Shown: positions 18,026 through 26,993 of the stretch, one piece after another
How the letters are laid out: every line of letters starts with the position of its first letter
How positions within the stretch are numbered: position 1 is the first letter of the stretch
DNA from: Actinoplanes campanulatus
GTDB taxonomy: Bacteria > Actinomycetota > Actinomycetes > Mycobacteriales > Micromonosporaceae
Length of the DNA stretch: 64,000 nt
Reading direction: 5' to 3'
Assembly (NCBI RefSeq): GCF_014647795.1
Contig: NZ_BMPW01000009.1
Span: 1-64,000, forward strand
The notes under the pieces: model-generated
The model's input: only the letters and a program-made list of their open reading frames with translations
The model's database searches: none
Told to the model about the DNA's origin: nothing
Position numbers and translations under genes: made by a program

Positions 18026-20313
18026 CCCGGGTGCTGCGGCGTGCCGTCGTGCCGGTCGCGCTGGCCGGCATGCTCATGCTGGCCGGCGCGGCGCTCGGCG
18101 GGATCTATGCCGACGGTCTGCTGTTCCGTCTGGTGGCGGGCGCGGCGATCGGGTCGGTGGCGGTCGGGGTCGCGGCCCGGCGGCTGCCCTCGTGGACGGT
18201 GGCGCCGATCTCGGCCGTGCTCCTCGGCGGGTATGCGGCGCTCGCCCTGTATCTGGCCGCCGGGGATGGCGGGCTGACGCTCACGGTCGCCCGGGACGCG
18301 CTCGCCAACGGGATTCCGCGCCTGCTCACGGCCATGATCCCGATCGAGCCCACGCCGGACACGGTGATCATCGCGGTGGGCGCGGTGTGGGTGGCGGGTC
18401 TCGCCGCCACCGAGATCGCGGTACGCGGTGGGCGGGTGCTGCTCGGCTGTCTGCCGCCGGCGCTGGTCTACGCGGGGGCGCTCTACGTGGTCGGGCCCAA
18501 CGCCTCGGCGGCGACGATCTGGACGCTGACCTTCGCGGGGCTGGTCGTGGCCGCTCTCGCCAGCACGTCGGTGACCGGGGCGAAGACGCACGCGGCCGTG
18601 CGGGCGCGGGCGCTCGGTGGCGCGGCCGCCGGGCTGGCGGTCGTTCTCGGCCTGATCGCGGCCACCGGTCCGTGGGTTGCCGGCCGGGTCACCGCGACGC
18701 CGGTCGACCCACGACGGTACGTGCAGCCGCCCCGCGTCGACAGCCTGGACGAGAGTCCGCTCAACCGGATCTCGGGGTGGGCGCTCGACCCCACGCAGCA
18801 GCTGCTGGAGTTCCGGCCGGGCTTCGTGCCGGCGGCCGCTCCGTCCGCCTCTGCGAAGAAGCCCGCCGCCCAGCCTGAGGTTCGGCTGCGGCTCGCCGTG
18901 CTCTCCGACTACGACGGGGTCACCTGGCGCGTCGGCGGGATCTACCGGAACGCCGGGCGCGTGCTGCCCCCGCCCACCACGCCGGCCGGTGCCCAGGTCA
19001 GCGAGTCGCAGCAGCAGATCACGATCACCGGGCTGACCGGGCGGCTACTTCCGGCCGTGCCGACGCCCACCCGGATCACCGGGGCGCGGGTCGCCTACGA
19101 CGCGGCGACCGGCACCCTGATCCGGCCGGAAGGACTGACCGACGGGCTCCGCTACACGGCCATCTCCCAGACGCAGACGCCCGACCTCAATCTGCTGCCG
19201 ATCGCCGAGGTGCCGTCCGGGGACGCGTGGGTCCGCTACCTGAAGGTCGGCCAGAACACGCCCAAGCAGATCGAAGGCCTCGCCGAGCATCTCGCCGAGG
19301 GGTACAGCGCCGCCTACGACCGGGCCGTGGTGATCGAGCAGTTCCTGGCCGAGCACTACCGGCACGTGGCCGACGCGCCGAGCGGGCACGCCTATCCCAA
19401 CCTCGCCCACTTCCTCTTCGGGCGGCGCGACCTCGGCGGCCAGAAGGGCACCTCGGAGCAGTTCGCTGCGGCATACGCGCTGTTGGCGAGACTGACCGGT
19501 CTGCCCAGCCGGGTGGTGGTCGGGTTCACGGCGCCCGCCGCCGGTGGACCGGTCACCGCCGGTGACGCGCTCGCCTGGCCGGAGGTGTACTTCGACGGGG
19601 TCGGGTGGGTGGCCTTCGACCCGATGCCGAAGAGCGACACCGTGCGGCCGGTCGAGGAGGACTACACCCCGCCGAAGCCCACCCCGCCGCCGTCACCGTC
19701 GGACACCCCGGCGCCTACCGCTGAGGAGTCGTCGGCTCCGCCGTCCGCGGTCGTGGCCGCGCCGACCGCGGGTGGGCCGTCCACCGTGCTCGTCGCTTCC
19801 GGGGTGTCGGGTGGTGTGGTGTTCGTGCTGGTGGGTGCGGCTCTGGCGGTGGTGGCGCTGCGGTCCGCCCAACGGCGGCGGCGGCTCACCTTCGGGGATC
19901 CGGCTCAGCGGATCACCGGGGCCTGGCTGGAGTTCACCGACGCGCTGCGGCTGGCCGGGCATCCGGTTCCGTCGCATCTGTCGGCCACCGAGGCGGCCGG
20001 GCACGCGTCGGTGCTGCCATCGCCACCGAAACGAACCGGTCTGCTGCGCCGGGCGGTCCCGGTCACGCCACCCGCGCCGGCGCCGGAACCAACACCACTG
20101 CCGCCGCTGGATGCGCTGGTGGACGCGGTCAACACGGCCGGGTTCGCGCCGGAGGCCGCCGACGCGGGACAGGCGGACCGAGCGGGGGAGCAGGTGGTCG
20201 CCTACTCCACCGCGCTGCGGGAACGTCGCAACCGGTGGCAACGGATGCTGTGGGCCGTACGCCCAGGGCCGTTGCGGTGGAATCGCTCACCCGGCGGCAA
20301 ATCGCCTGGCTGA
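18019..20313 (+). CDS. TgpA-like transglutaminase-fold membrane protein, active site substituted
   Basis: 764 residues. Six or so membrane helices occupy residues 10-220, then a long extracytoplasmic region carries a transglutaminase fold around 430-535, a Pro/Ser/Thr linker, another membrane helix near 592-615 and a cytoplasmic tail rich in Pro and Arg. Classical members have G-x-C-x-x-F, a His-Ala-Trp and an Asp. Here the corresponding positions read GTSEQF (Ser479 for Cys), LAWPEV (Leu518 for His) and FDPMP (Asp534). The fold motifs GLPSRVVVGF and GVGWVAFDP are well kept, so the gene is not decaying. It may be a structural or binding version. It closes the MoxR/DUF58 operon. Confidence 0.82.
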   Translation: MVTRVLRRAVVPVALAGMLMLAGAALGGIYADGLLFRLVAGAAIGSVAVGVAARRLPSWTVAPISAVLLGGYAALALYLAAGDGGLTLTVARDALANGIPRLLTAMIPIEPTPDTVIIAVGAVWVAGLAATEIAVRGGRVLLGCLPPALVYAGALYVVGPNASAATIWTLTFAGLVVAALASTSVTGAKTHAAVRARALGGAAAGLAVVLGLIAATGPWVAGRVTATPVDPRRYVQPPRVDSLDESPLNRISGWALDPTQQLLEFRPGFVPAAAPSASAKKPAAQPEVRLRLAVLSDYDGVTWRVGGIYRNAGRVLPPPTTPAGAQVSESQQQITITGLTGRLLPAVPTPTRITGARVAYDAATGTLIRPEGLTDGLRYTAISQTQTPDLNLLPIAEVPSGDAWVRYLKVGQNTPKQIEGLAEHLAEGYSAAYDRAVVIEQFLAEHYRHVADAPSGHAYPNLAHFLFGRRDLGGQKGTSEQFAAAYALLARLTGLPSRVVVGFTAPAAGGPVTAGDALAWPEVYFDGVGWVAFDPMPKSDTVRPVEEDYTPPKPTPPPSPSDTPAPTAEESSAPPSAVVAAPTAGGPSTVLVASGVSGGVVFVLVGAALAVVALRSAQRRRRLTFGDPAQRITGAWLEFTDALRLAGHPVPSHLSATEAAGHASVLPSPPKRTGLLRRAVPVTPPAPAPEPTPLPPLDALVDAVNTAGFAPEAADAGQADRAGEQVVAYSTALRERRNRWQRMLWAVRPGPLRWNRSPGGKSPG

Positions 20314-20336
20314 GGTCGCGCTTCACAAAGGGAGGA

Positions 20337-20383
20337 CTCGCCGGGGCGACCGCGAAGCGGCTGGGGGCGGCCGCCCCGGCGAG
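20337..20383 (+). terminator. Strong hairpin after the envelope operon
   Basis: CTCGCCGGGGCG (20,337-20,348) and CGCCCCGGCGAG (20,372-20,383) form a perfect 12-bp stem, 24 bases past the TgpA stop; a smaller CCGC-GAA-GCGG hairpin sits in the loop. It also lies just past the convergent pectate-lyase remnant. Confidence 0.7.
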
Positions 20384-20397
20384 CGTCTACGGGCCGG

Positions 20398-20712
20398 TCA
20401 CCCCGGTCGCGACACAGGCCGTGCCGGGCTGCCCAGGATCACGTTGCGCAGGGTCGCGCCGTCGGCCAACTGGAACAGCGGGTCCTGGCCCTCGTCCTGG
20501 CCGCCGTCACCGAGCGCGCCGCCACCGACGAACCGCTGGTTCTCGCCGTCGAACACACCGGTGACCTCGATCGTCTCGGTCACCACCTGCTCGCCGGTGG
20601 CCTCCGGAACCGCGGCCGAGGCGAAGTTCGTGAAGACGACCGCGGCGCCCAGCCCGAGAGCGACGACGGCCATCCCGATCACTCTGCTTCTGAAATGCCG
20701 TAATTGCGCCAT
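20398..20712 (-). pseudogene. N-terminal remnant of a PL3-type pectate lyase
   Basis: 104 codons: a signal peptide (MAQLRHFRSRVIGMAVVALG, then AxA at ASA) followed by the N-terminal part of a family 3 pectate lyase: ETIEVTGVFDGENQRFVGGG, then ALGDGGQDEGQDPLFQLADG and ATLRNVILGSPA. At that point the family motif GxPAADGIH should continue, but the frame diverges to RPVSRPG and stops. The catalytic repeats of the enzyme are absent and no remainder is found downstream, where the TgpA terminator stands. The ATG at 20,712 has GAAAGG 8 bases upstream. So the 3' two thirds were deleted. An intact secreted short protein is the alternative but seems unlikely. Confidence 0.7.
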
Positions 20713-20805
20713 CACGTGCCTTTCGGTAGCAGGGACGGGTTTCACTCCATAGGCACGGATCCTGATGGAAAGCGGTTTCCTCCAGGTCGCATAGTTAAGG
20801 ATCAA

Positions 20806-21792
20806 TTAAGGTGCGTCGCCGTACTCCGCACGGACATCCCGCCCATCACTCCGCTCACTGACAACCCGCCGGTACGCCCCCGCGGCCAGTGCCCCCGCCA
20901 GCACGACGACGGCCAGGTCACTGACCACGCCCAGCACGGTCGACGTCGGCACATAGGCCGGGGCGAAGGCGGCCCCGGCCGCGGCGGCGATCAACCCGGC
21001 CGACCAGCCGGCGACCACATGACGGGGCGACCACCCGGCCCTCCGGGACCAGGCCGGCACCAGAACGACCGCCGCCACGACGACGGCCACCCGCACCCCG
21101 ACACCGAGCCGGCCGGTAGCGAACCACAAACCGATGTGGACGGCCAGCAGCACCGACCCGAACAGCAGCGGATGCGGCACCCACCCCACACCCGGCCGCG
21201 GCGTGCGCCGCCACCGGGGCAGCAACGCCACACCGACCAGCGCGACGATCACCGCCACGGCGAGCCCCAGTTGCGCCGGAGACAGCACGAACCCCTTCCG
21301 GCCGTCCTCGTCATCCGCGAAGATCATCAGGCTGCCCAGCAGGTAGAGCACACCGACACCGAGCAGGCCACGTCCACCCAGCCAGGGCCGGTGCCGGTAC
21401 GGCGTACGCAGAAACGCCTCCACCAGCATGATCGGCGCACAGATGCTCAGCAGAACGTGATTACCGACGTAGTCGAGTGCCTTCTCGGCGAACCCCGGAG
21501 CCGACCCCGCGAACTCGGTGTCGTCCAGAAACCCCGGATTGAACAGCGACTGATCCACCAGCCCCGCCTGCACCACCCCGAACGCCGCCGCGAGCAGCAC
21601 GATCACCGGCCAGCCGCCCCCACTACGACGGGCCGCCTCCCGAATGAGCACCGCCGCACCGCCGTAGAGCGGCCCCAGAAACAGAATCAGAAGCGGATAC
21701 CAGGTGACCGGAAAACCACCCCACGACGCCTCCGCCGCCCACGGTGCCAGCACCAGCAGCGCCACCACCGGCGCCCAGCGCGCACGCTCCAT
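20806..21792 (-). CDS. Multi-pass membrane protein of unknown function
   Basis: 328 residues with about eight hydrophobic segments (for example VALLVLAPWAAEA, VIVLLAAAFGVVQAGLV, LLGVGVLYLLGSLMIF, AVAVIVALVGVALL). Short acidic loops and an Arg-rich C-terminus. I do not recognise the family; no transporter motif stands out. It is transcribed leftward toward the pectate-lyase remnant, 93 bp from it, and begins at an ATG near 21,792. Another small membrane-protein gene lies upstream on the same strand with an 84-bp gap, so they may be co-transcribed. Confidence 0.6.
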   Translation of the reverse strand: MERARWAPVVALLVLAPWAAEASWGGFPVTWYPLLILFLGPLYGGAAVLIREAARRSGGGWPVIVLLAAAFGVVQAGLVDQSLFNPGFLDDTEFAGSAPGFAEKALDYVGNHVLLSICAPIMLVEAFLRTPYRHRPWLGGRGLLGVGVLYLLGSLMIFADDEDGRKGFVLSPAQLGLAVAVIVALVGVALLPRWRRTPRPGVGWVPHPLLFGSVLLAVHIGLWFATGRLGVGVRVAVVVAAVVLVPAWSRRAGWSPRHVVAGWSAGLIAAAAGAAFAPAYVPTSTVLGVVSDLAVVVLAGALAAGAYRRVVSERSDGRDVRAEYGDAP

Positions 21793-21876
21793 CCCGTCGC
21801 CTCCCGTCCAGTCCGCGAGACCTCAACTCTCGCGAACCGTCCGGAAGCCCAGAACCGACCAAAGTCGATGAGGACG

Positions 21877-22212
21877 TCAACCGACGTACATACAGCTGTA
21901 GAGCAAAGCGAACAACCCCACCGCCGGAAGCAGGCTCAGCGCCCACCCCGAAGCCGCCGCGATCTTCGCCCCCCGGAATCGGTACAGCATCGCCCCCAGG
22001 AACAACGCCAGAAGAACCGCCCAGGTCAGGGCAGTCCCGATGACCGAACCCGTCCCGTTGTCGCTGAGCCCCTCCATCCACGCCACCTCGGCCCTCGCGG
22101 CCAGATAGAAGAACGGAATCGCACCCGCGATCACCCACAACGTCCTGCCGAACACCGATGCGGTAACCCGCAGACCCCGCTCTTCCCCGATCATGGCGAC
22201 ATTCTCACCCAT
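21877..22212 (-). CDS. Small three-TM membrane protein
   Basis: 111 residues with three hydrophobic segments (TLWVIAGAIPFFYLA, ALTWAVLLALFLGAML, SLLPAVGLFALLYSCM). The ATG at 22,212 is chosen because the frame upstream codes a Gly/Arg-rich leader that overlaps the start of the divergent gene at 22,343; the second methionine seven codons later is also possible. No known family recognised. Confidence 0.5.
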   Translation of the reverse strand: MGENVAMIGEERGLRVTASVFGRTLWVIAGAIPFFYLAARAEVAWMEGLSDNGTGSVIGTALTWAVLLALFLGAMLYRFRGAKIAAASGWALSLLPAVGLFALLYSCMYVG

Positions 22213-22342
22213 CACTTCAACCCCCATTTCCGGTACGGCTACCCGAACCCGCCGTACCAGACCCGCAAGCCGCTGCCCACTCCCGCCTTTGCCGCGCCCG
22301 CCGGGCTTAGCTGCCCACTCACCCGCCATATACGATCCGCCG

Positions 22343-22783
22343 ATGTCGTCCATCGCCTCGCTGCACATCGTCAAGCTCGGTGATCTGCCGGCAATCGTCA
22401 GCGCCGCCGGTCAGGAACGTGTGTGGGAGGCGATCCAGCATTCAGGCCGGGAAACGGGCGAGGAATACGGCTGGTCCGGCTACGTCATGCTGAACATCCT
22501 GGACAACCTGGACGTAACGCTGGAGAACCCCGACCTCCACGAATCGGCCGAGGCGATCAGCGCGGACTTCGGCCACACCACGCTGATCACCAGCAACGCC
22601 AAGGAATTCCTCGACCGGCTCGACCCGGCCGCCCACGAGATCGACGACCTGCTCGACGGCCCCATCGACCTGCAACTCGACGCCGAAGAATCCCGTCACG
22701 CGGTGGAGGACACGCTGTCGCTGTTGCGCGAGGCGATCGCCGGCCTCGCCGACGACGAGCTACTCCTGCTCACCATCGGCTGA
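22343..22783 (+). CDS. Hypothetical acidic soluble protein
   Basis: 146 residues, acidic, with no signal or membrane segment. It has alternating strand/helix character and a helical C-terminus (SLLREAIAGLADDELLLLTIG). No family recognised. Codon use is strongly GC3-biased, supporting a true gene. Divergent from the small membrane protein at 21,877-22,212, 130 bp away. Confidence 0.55.
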   Translation: MSSIASLHIVKLGDLPAIVSAAGQERVWEAIQHSGRETGEEYGWSGYVMLNILDNLDVTLENPDLHESAEAISADFGHTTLITSNAKEFLDRLDPAAHEIDDLLDGPIDLQLDAEESRHAVEDTLSLLREAIAGLADDELLLLTIG

Positions 22784-22890
22784 CCCTCCGTCCCTGCAGG
22801 ACCGCCCGGTGAGCGAAAACGACGGTCATGGCACCCGTCGTCGCCGCGCAGCCGTCTTCGTCGGATCAGTGGTGGGCCGCGTTGCCCGAA

Positions 22891-23490
22891 TCAGGCGGGC
22901 CCGGCGACCTCCAAGTCGACGAGAAAGCCCCGGGCCTGCCACTGCTCTGCAGGAAGGTGCTCGCGGGCCGACCGGAAGTACTCCTCGGGGCTCATGATCT
23001 GCAGGGTGCCGGGCTCGGGTTCCCAGTCGTCCGGCACGGGTTCGCCGAAGGACGGTTCGTCGCGCAGACGGGTGGGGCAGGCATCAGGAACGTCGGTCAG
23101 GCGCGCGCCCCCGGGCCGGCGGATCCACTCGCTGGTGCCGCGATCGTGCAGGTCATGCACAACGCGGACCCGCCGGACGATGCCCACCGTGACGGGCAGA
23201 TCACCGATGATGCTCAGGAAGGCGTCGAAGCCCAGGCATCCGTCGAGCGTGACGTCACCCGCCCGATGATCGCCCTCCCGGATCGCGCGCAGGTCGCCGG
23301 CCTCGATGAGTTGCGCCCAGGGCTGTCCGTCGACATCGAGCAACGTGCCGGCCCGTACGACGATCTGGTGCAGCAGCAGGTCCTCGGGGAGATCCGGGGC
23401 GTCGAGCCATCTGAGGCGGGTCGAGACCTGTTCGCCCAGTGACCACGTGGTGTCGCGCGGAGCAGTGTCGAGTAGGACCGGCCAGAGCAT
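22891..23490 (-). CDS. Hypothetical protein
   Basis: 199 residues. The first 110 residues look like alternating strands with Trp and acidic positions (LDTAPRDTTWSLGEQVSTRL, HQIVVRAGTLLDVDGQPW), the rest is Pro/Glu-rich and ends in a helix (EEYFRSAREHLPAEQWQARG). No family I can name. It is soluble, without signal peptide. Convergent with the gene at 22,343. Confidence 0.55.
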   Translation of the reverse strand: MLWPVLLDTAPRDTTWSLGEQVSTRLRWLDAPDLPEDLLLHQIVVRAGTLLDVDGQPWAQLIEAGDLRAIREGDHRAGDVTLDGCLGFDAFLSIIGDLPVTVGIVRRVRVVHDLHDRGTSEWIRRPGGARLTDVPDACPTRLRDEPSFGEPVPDDWEPEPGTLQIMSPEEYFRSAREHLPAEQWQARGFLVDLEVAGPA

Positions 23491-23949
23491 CGATCCATCG
23501 TTTCACTGACGGTGAGGGCGGATGGGCGATGGGGCCATCCGCGTTCGCATGGTGCTCCGGCCGTTCACGCTGTCCTGTGACCGCGCCACCCGGGTGATCA
23601 AGATCTGCAAGCCGTTCGGGAACCCGTCACCGTGACCAAACACCGAACGTCTCCGTCTGGTCGAGTAGGAGCGAGGTCGGCTTCACCTACGGAAACGGGT
23701 TCAAAGACGCCCACTTGCGGCGAAAGCCCTCTGGCGGCGGCACTGGCGAACCTCGATCCGGTTGAAGCGCGTCTGCCGAAGACCTCCCTCGACGCTGTCC
23801 GGTCGCTCGCCCGTCGACCCGTGACGCCGTTCACCAGCGCCTACGAATGCCTTGCCGAATCGCCACATTCTTTGCGGCGTCGGAGAGGGCCGGATTCGCC
23901 CCCGTGTTCGGCAGCCCAGCCCTTCGCGAGCGTGCTCTACAGTCACGCC
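23491..23949. other. Gene-less stretch
   Basis: 459 bp. A frame is open into the next gene from 23,632 on the plus strand, but its composition (Ser/Arg/Pro-rich without bias) and lack of a ribosome site argue against translation. Nothing else is supported. Confidence 0.4.
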
Positions 23950-24492
23950 ATGATCGGTGAGTCGCCCTGGTGGCATTACGTTGTGACGGCCCTTTTCGCG
24001 GGCGTCCCAGCCCTGGTGGGCGCCGGGTTGATCGTCGCCGCGGTGAGGCACTGGAGCAAGCTGCGCACCCTCACCGCCTCAGGCCGGCAGACGACCGCCC
24101 GCGTGGTCGACAACCAGTTGGAATCCTGGTCGGACGGCCAGACCCGTTTCCGCCCGGTGGTCACTTTCCAAACCGATTCGGGCCAGGAAGTGACGACAGC
24201 ACTCGCCGACCTGGACGGGTTCCGATCCCACATCATCGGCACCGAAGTCCCCGTGATCTACGACCCCCAGAAGCCTTCCGAAGCGACACCGGCGCAAAAA
24301 GGCGGCGGACGGCTCGTCACCACGGTGGTGGTCGGCATGCTCTTCCTGGTGTTCGCCATATGCGCCTACCCGGCGATCACCGCGGTACTGGATGCGTTCG
24401 GTGACTTCGGTGACTTCGGCAGCTCCGTCGATTCGGTTGACGTCTCAGACCCCGACTTCGACTTCGACTTCGGCGACCTCGAGACACCGTAG
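23950..24492 (+). CDS. DUF3592-type membrane protein
   Basis: 180 residues. TM helix 1 at about 9-32 (VVTALFAGVPALVGAGLIVAA), a central DUF3592-like beta domain (ASGRQTTARVVDNQ, FRPVVTFQTDSGQEVTT, VPVIYDPQKPSEA), and TM helix 2 at about 123-143. The tail is strikingly acidic and repetitive: GDFGDFGSSVDSVDVSDPDF with further DFDFGD. The ATG at 23,950 begins exactly before the first helix. DUF3592 proteins are small envelope proteins of unknown role. Confidence 0.7.
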   Translation: MIGESPWWHYVVTALFAGVPALVGAGLIVAAVRHWSKLRTLTASGRQTTARVVDNQLESWSDGQTRFRPVVTFQTDSGQEVTTALADLDGFRSHIIGTEVPVIYDPQKPSEATPAQKGGGRLVTTVVVGMLFLVFAICAYPAITAVLDAFGDFGDFGSSVDSVDVSDPDFDFDFGDLETP

Positions 24493-24625
24493 TACCGGCA
24501 ATGACCTGATGACAGGGATGCGCTCTCGGCGGCATGATTAGTCATCGCCCGCACGTTTACGGCTTGCCGTCGCCGGCTTCGGCCATCGTGGTTCAACTGT
24601 TTTTGGCGGATGAAAATAGAATGGC

Positions 24626-25624
24626 ATGATCATCCGCTTACACTTCGTGATCGAAGTGCGAAAGAATTCATCTATGAGGCAAGGGTCGCTGTTCAGCAGG
24701 GCGCATATAGCGGAGATGCGCAACCCTGCGAAAGCGCGTAACCATTCTCCCGAGCGGGAGGATTTCCGTCGCGCGCAACAACGGCGTCGCGTTTTCGGTC
24801 TCGAGCGCCGCCACGCCGAGAAGCTCCGCCGCCTCCGTCGCGACGGCGCCGCCGAACCGGTGCCGACCGGCCTGGGCCACCCTGCCGCGTCTGTCGCGCC
24901 GACCGGCCTGGACCATCCTGCTGTGCCTGTCGCGCCGACCCGCCTGGACCATCCTGCTGTGCCTGCCGACGCGGGCAATCCTGCTTTGCCTGCTGTGCCT
25001 GTCGCGCCGTCCGCCGCGCCCACCGTGCCGCCGGTCGTTGCCGCTCCGCGGCCACGGGCTGCCGCACGGTGTGCACCGGACAACCGGAGACCGCCTGCCG
25101 CAACCGAGTCCCTCTGCGGGACCGCAACCACACCGCCGGCACCGCCCACGCCACGCACGACTGAAGCGCCCTCGACGCCGTACCCCGCGAACTCGCCGAC
25201 GCGCCCGACAGCGAGTCCGTCTGCACAGGTCAGGCAACTGCGCGCGGCGTCGCCGCCACGCTGGCCGCTGGAATCGGTTCCCCAGGCTTTACTGGCGCGA
25301 CCCCCGTCGCGGCGCCATCGAAACCCGCGACACCGGCCCACGGGCTGCAAGGGCGATGCTGTACCCCTACCGGGATCCCTCACCTCGGCTTGCCGGCCGC
25401 TGACAGCTCGAGCCGCAAACCGGCAACTCGGTTCCGGGCACGGCCACCGAGGCCGCCCCGACGACCCACTGTTCGAGGTGGCATCGTCACGAATGAGCCT
25501 GACCAGCACCCGATCACGGCCTCAGCGGCGCCCCGCGCTCCGGCGTTGTCGCATTCACCTCAGCCCACCACACAAAAAGAACGGAAGAACCACCGAATAC
25601 AACCGGTATCCGATCAATTCTTAA
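24626..25624 (+). CDS. Doubtful Pro/Ala/Arg-rich reading frame, perhaps decayed
   Basis: A 332-codon frame, with a more likely start at ATG 24,674 (MRQGSLF). The first 70 residues are basic and helical (RRAQQRRRVFGLERRHAEKL), followed by four 12-residue repeats of the type VAPTGLDHPAVP. GC at third positions is coding-like up to about 25,040 and then falls, and the last part reads like random sequence, so the gene may be frameshifted or the frame spurious. A long frame also exists on the opposite strand. No family recognised. Confidence 0.25.
   Translation: MIIRLHFVIEVRKNSSMRQGSLFSRAHIAEMRNPAKARNHSPEREDFRRAQQRRRVFGLERRHAEKLRRLRRDGAAEPVPTGLGHPAASVAPTGLDHPAVPVAPTRLDHPAVPADAGNPALPAVPVAPSAAPTVPPVVAAPRPRAAARCAPDNRRPPAATESLCGTATTPPAPPTPRTTEAPSTPYPANSPTRPTASPSAQVRQLRAASPPRWPLESVPQALLARPPSRRHRNPRHRPTGCKGDAVPLPGSLTSACRPLTARAANRQLGSGHGHRGRPDDPLFEVASSRMSLTSTRSRPQRRPALRRCRIHLSPPHKKNGRTTEYNRYPINS
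24857..25000. repeat. Four tandem 36-bp repeat units
   Basis: Units at 24,857-24,892 (diverged), 24,893-24,928, 24,929-24,964 (these two differ by one base) and 24,965-25,000 (diverged). The unit length is a multiple of three and encodes a 12-residue Pro/Ala/Val repeat on the plus strand. Confidence 0.75.
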
Positions 25625-25764
25625 TGGACCGGCAAAACCGGGGAGATGTTCGAAATAGAATTGTTCGCCACCCGGATCGTGGGTGGCTGGCGCTCCGCGA
25701 CGCTGTGCGCGTACATCGGCACGACAAGGCGCGGTTGGAACGCTCGGCCCCGGCTCGTGACGGC

Positions 25765-25774
25765 GGTGCCGGCC
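25765..25774. repeat. Target-site duplication, left copy (10 bp)
   Basis: GGTGCCGGCC directly before the left end of the insertion element; the identical 10-mer follows the right end at 27,142-27,151. A 10-bp duplication is the size reported for ISAs1-type elements. Confidence 0.9.
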
Positions 25775-25779
25775 CAGGG

Positions 25780-26892
25780 TCATTGCGTGTTCGGGTAGCT
25801 GCTGGTCACGGCCGTGATGAGGTCGTTTGAACGGCGGTCGGCGCGTCGGTTGGCGCGGGCGATGTTCGTTTCGCCGTTGATGCGGTGCCAGCCGATCGCG
25901 GTGTTACGCAGGGTTGCCATGACGGCGGGTCCGGTGCCGGTCCGGGCCTGATGAAGATCCTCACGGAACGTGACATCTCTGACGTTATGGACCTGATTCT
26001 CGATCAACCATTCTGATCTGGCCCACTTCTGCAGGTCAGCGGGCTGAGCATCGGCCGCGGACAGGGACGTGACCAGATAGGCGGTCTCCCGGCTGGTCTT
26101 GCCCTCGACGGTGCGGGTCCGGGTGATCCGGACTGCTTGCCGGGCGTGCGGGAACGCGATCCCGCCCGGGATCTGCAGGGTGACGGCCTTGACCGTGCGG
26201 GTCTCCTTGCGGCCGTGACCACGGTCGCGGGTCCGGTCACCGACCGGGATCTGCGCCCAGGGAACGGCCTTGAGCTGGGCATGAAGGGTGGGCTGGTTGC
26301 CCTTGGCCTGGAGCAACAGGTGCGCACCGCGGCGGGTGATCTGCTCGGCGTGGCCGGTCTGGGTGTGCAGTGCGTCGGCGACGAACAGCACCCCGGCAAG
26401 GCTGCCCAGCAGGCTCTCCACGGCGTCGAGCAGCGGCGTGAACGACGGGATCTCGTTGCTCTTGGTGTCCACCGTGACCTGGGCGAGGACGATGCCGGTG
26501 CCGGTGTCCAGCGCGGACAGCAGGTGCACCTGACGGCCATCGGCCGGCCGGGCACCCCGCAGCGTTTTACCGTCAACGGCGATCACGGTCCGGTAGCGGC
26601 GCGGCCGACCGGCGACCGGCGCCGGTGTGCGGGCCCGGAGCCAGCCGGCCAGGACGCTGCTGACCAGGGCGTCGTCGAGGCGGGTCAGTAGCCGCCACAC
26701 CGTGGTGCCGGCCGGCACGCCCCGGTCGAACCCGAGCCGTTGCTGATCCGGCTCGTCCAGGTCGTACAACCAGTCGGCGATCGCCGTGAACGAGGTGGCG
26801 CCGGCCAGGACCGCGCAGACCGCGACCGCCAGCAACGCTGCCAGGGGATAGCGCACCCCGCGAGGATTGCGCGGGTCCGGGACAAGGCTCAC
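25780..26892 (-). CDS. ISAs1-family DDE transposase (main part)
   Basis: 370 residues from a GTG at 26,892. It opens with SLVPDPRNPRGVRYPLAAL, diagnostic for ISAs1 transposases, and holds the catalytic acids in AVDGKTLRGAR, FVADALHTQTGHAEQI and SEWLIENQVHNVRD. The stop is 3 bp inside the left inverted repeat. Usual family members have about 35-60 more residues in front; these are found in the overlapping frame 26,889-26,993. The junction reads CCGTGAGC, so the upstream frame ends at TGA while the GTG of this frame overlaps it. Either a one-base deletion split the gene, or the two parts are translationally coupled. Confidence 0.88.
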   Translation of the reverse strand: MSLVPDPRNPRGVRYPLAALLAVAVCAVLAGATSFTAIADWLYDLDEPDQQRLGFDRGVPAGTTVWRLLTRLDDALVSSVLAGWLRARTPAPVAGRPRRYRTVIAVDGKTLRGARPADGRQVHLLSALDTGTGIVLAQVTVDTKSNEIPSFTPLLDAVESLLGSLAGVLFVADALHTQTGHAEQITRRGAHLLLQAKGNQPTLHAQLKAVPWAQIPVGDRTRDRGHGRKETRTVKAVTLQIPGGIAFPHARQAVRITRTRTVEGKTSRETAYLVTSLSAADAQPADLQKWARSEWLIENQVHNVRDVTFREDLHQARTGTGPAVMATLRNTAIGWHRINGETNIARANRRADRRSNDLITAVTSSYPNTQ

Positions 26893-26993
26893 GGCGGCAG
26901 GAGCCCGCCGCGTTCACCGTCGGTGACCGGCGGTGGTGGCGTGTCGATGCCAGGGGTTGTCACGGTCAGTACGGAGATCAGAGATGATGCCAT
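26889..26993 (-). CDS. ISAs1 transposase N-terminal segment in alternate frame
   Basis: 34 codons from ATG 26,993, reading MASSLISVLTVTTPGID and then VTDGERGGLLPP before the TGA. This resembles the N-terminus usual for actinobacterial ISAs1 transposases, which continues into the VPDPR motif now found in the next frame. It is part of the split transposase, not an independent gene. The frame is open farther upstream to an ATG at 27,077, but the family similarity begins at 26,993. Confidence 0.6.
   Translation of the reverse strand: MASSLISVLTVTTPGIDTPPPPVTDGERGGLLPP

Noticed and set aside
23632-23949. In-frame upstream extension of the DUF3592 gene
   Set aside because: Lacks coding bias and ribosome site; the ATG at 23,950 starts just before the first TM helix.
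24857-25000. 36-bp repeats considered as a CRISPR array
   Set aside because: Units are directly adjacent without spacers and encode an in-frame peptide repeat; no cas genes.
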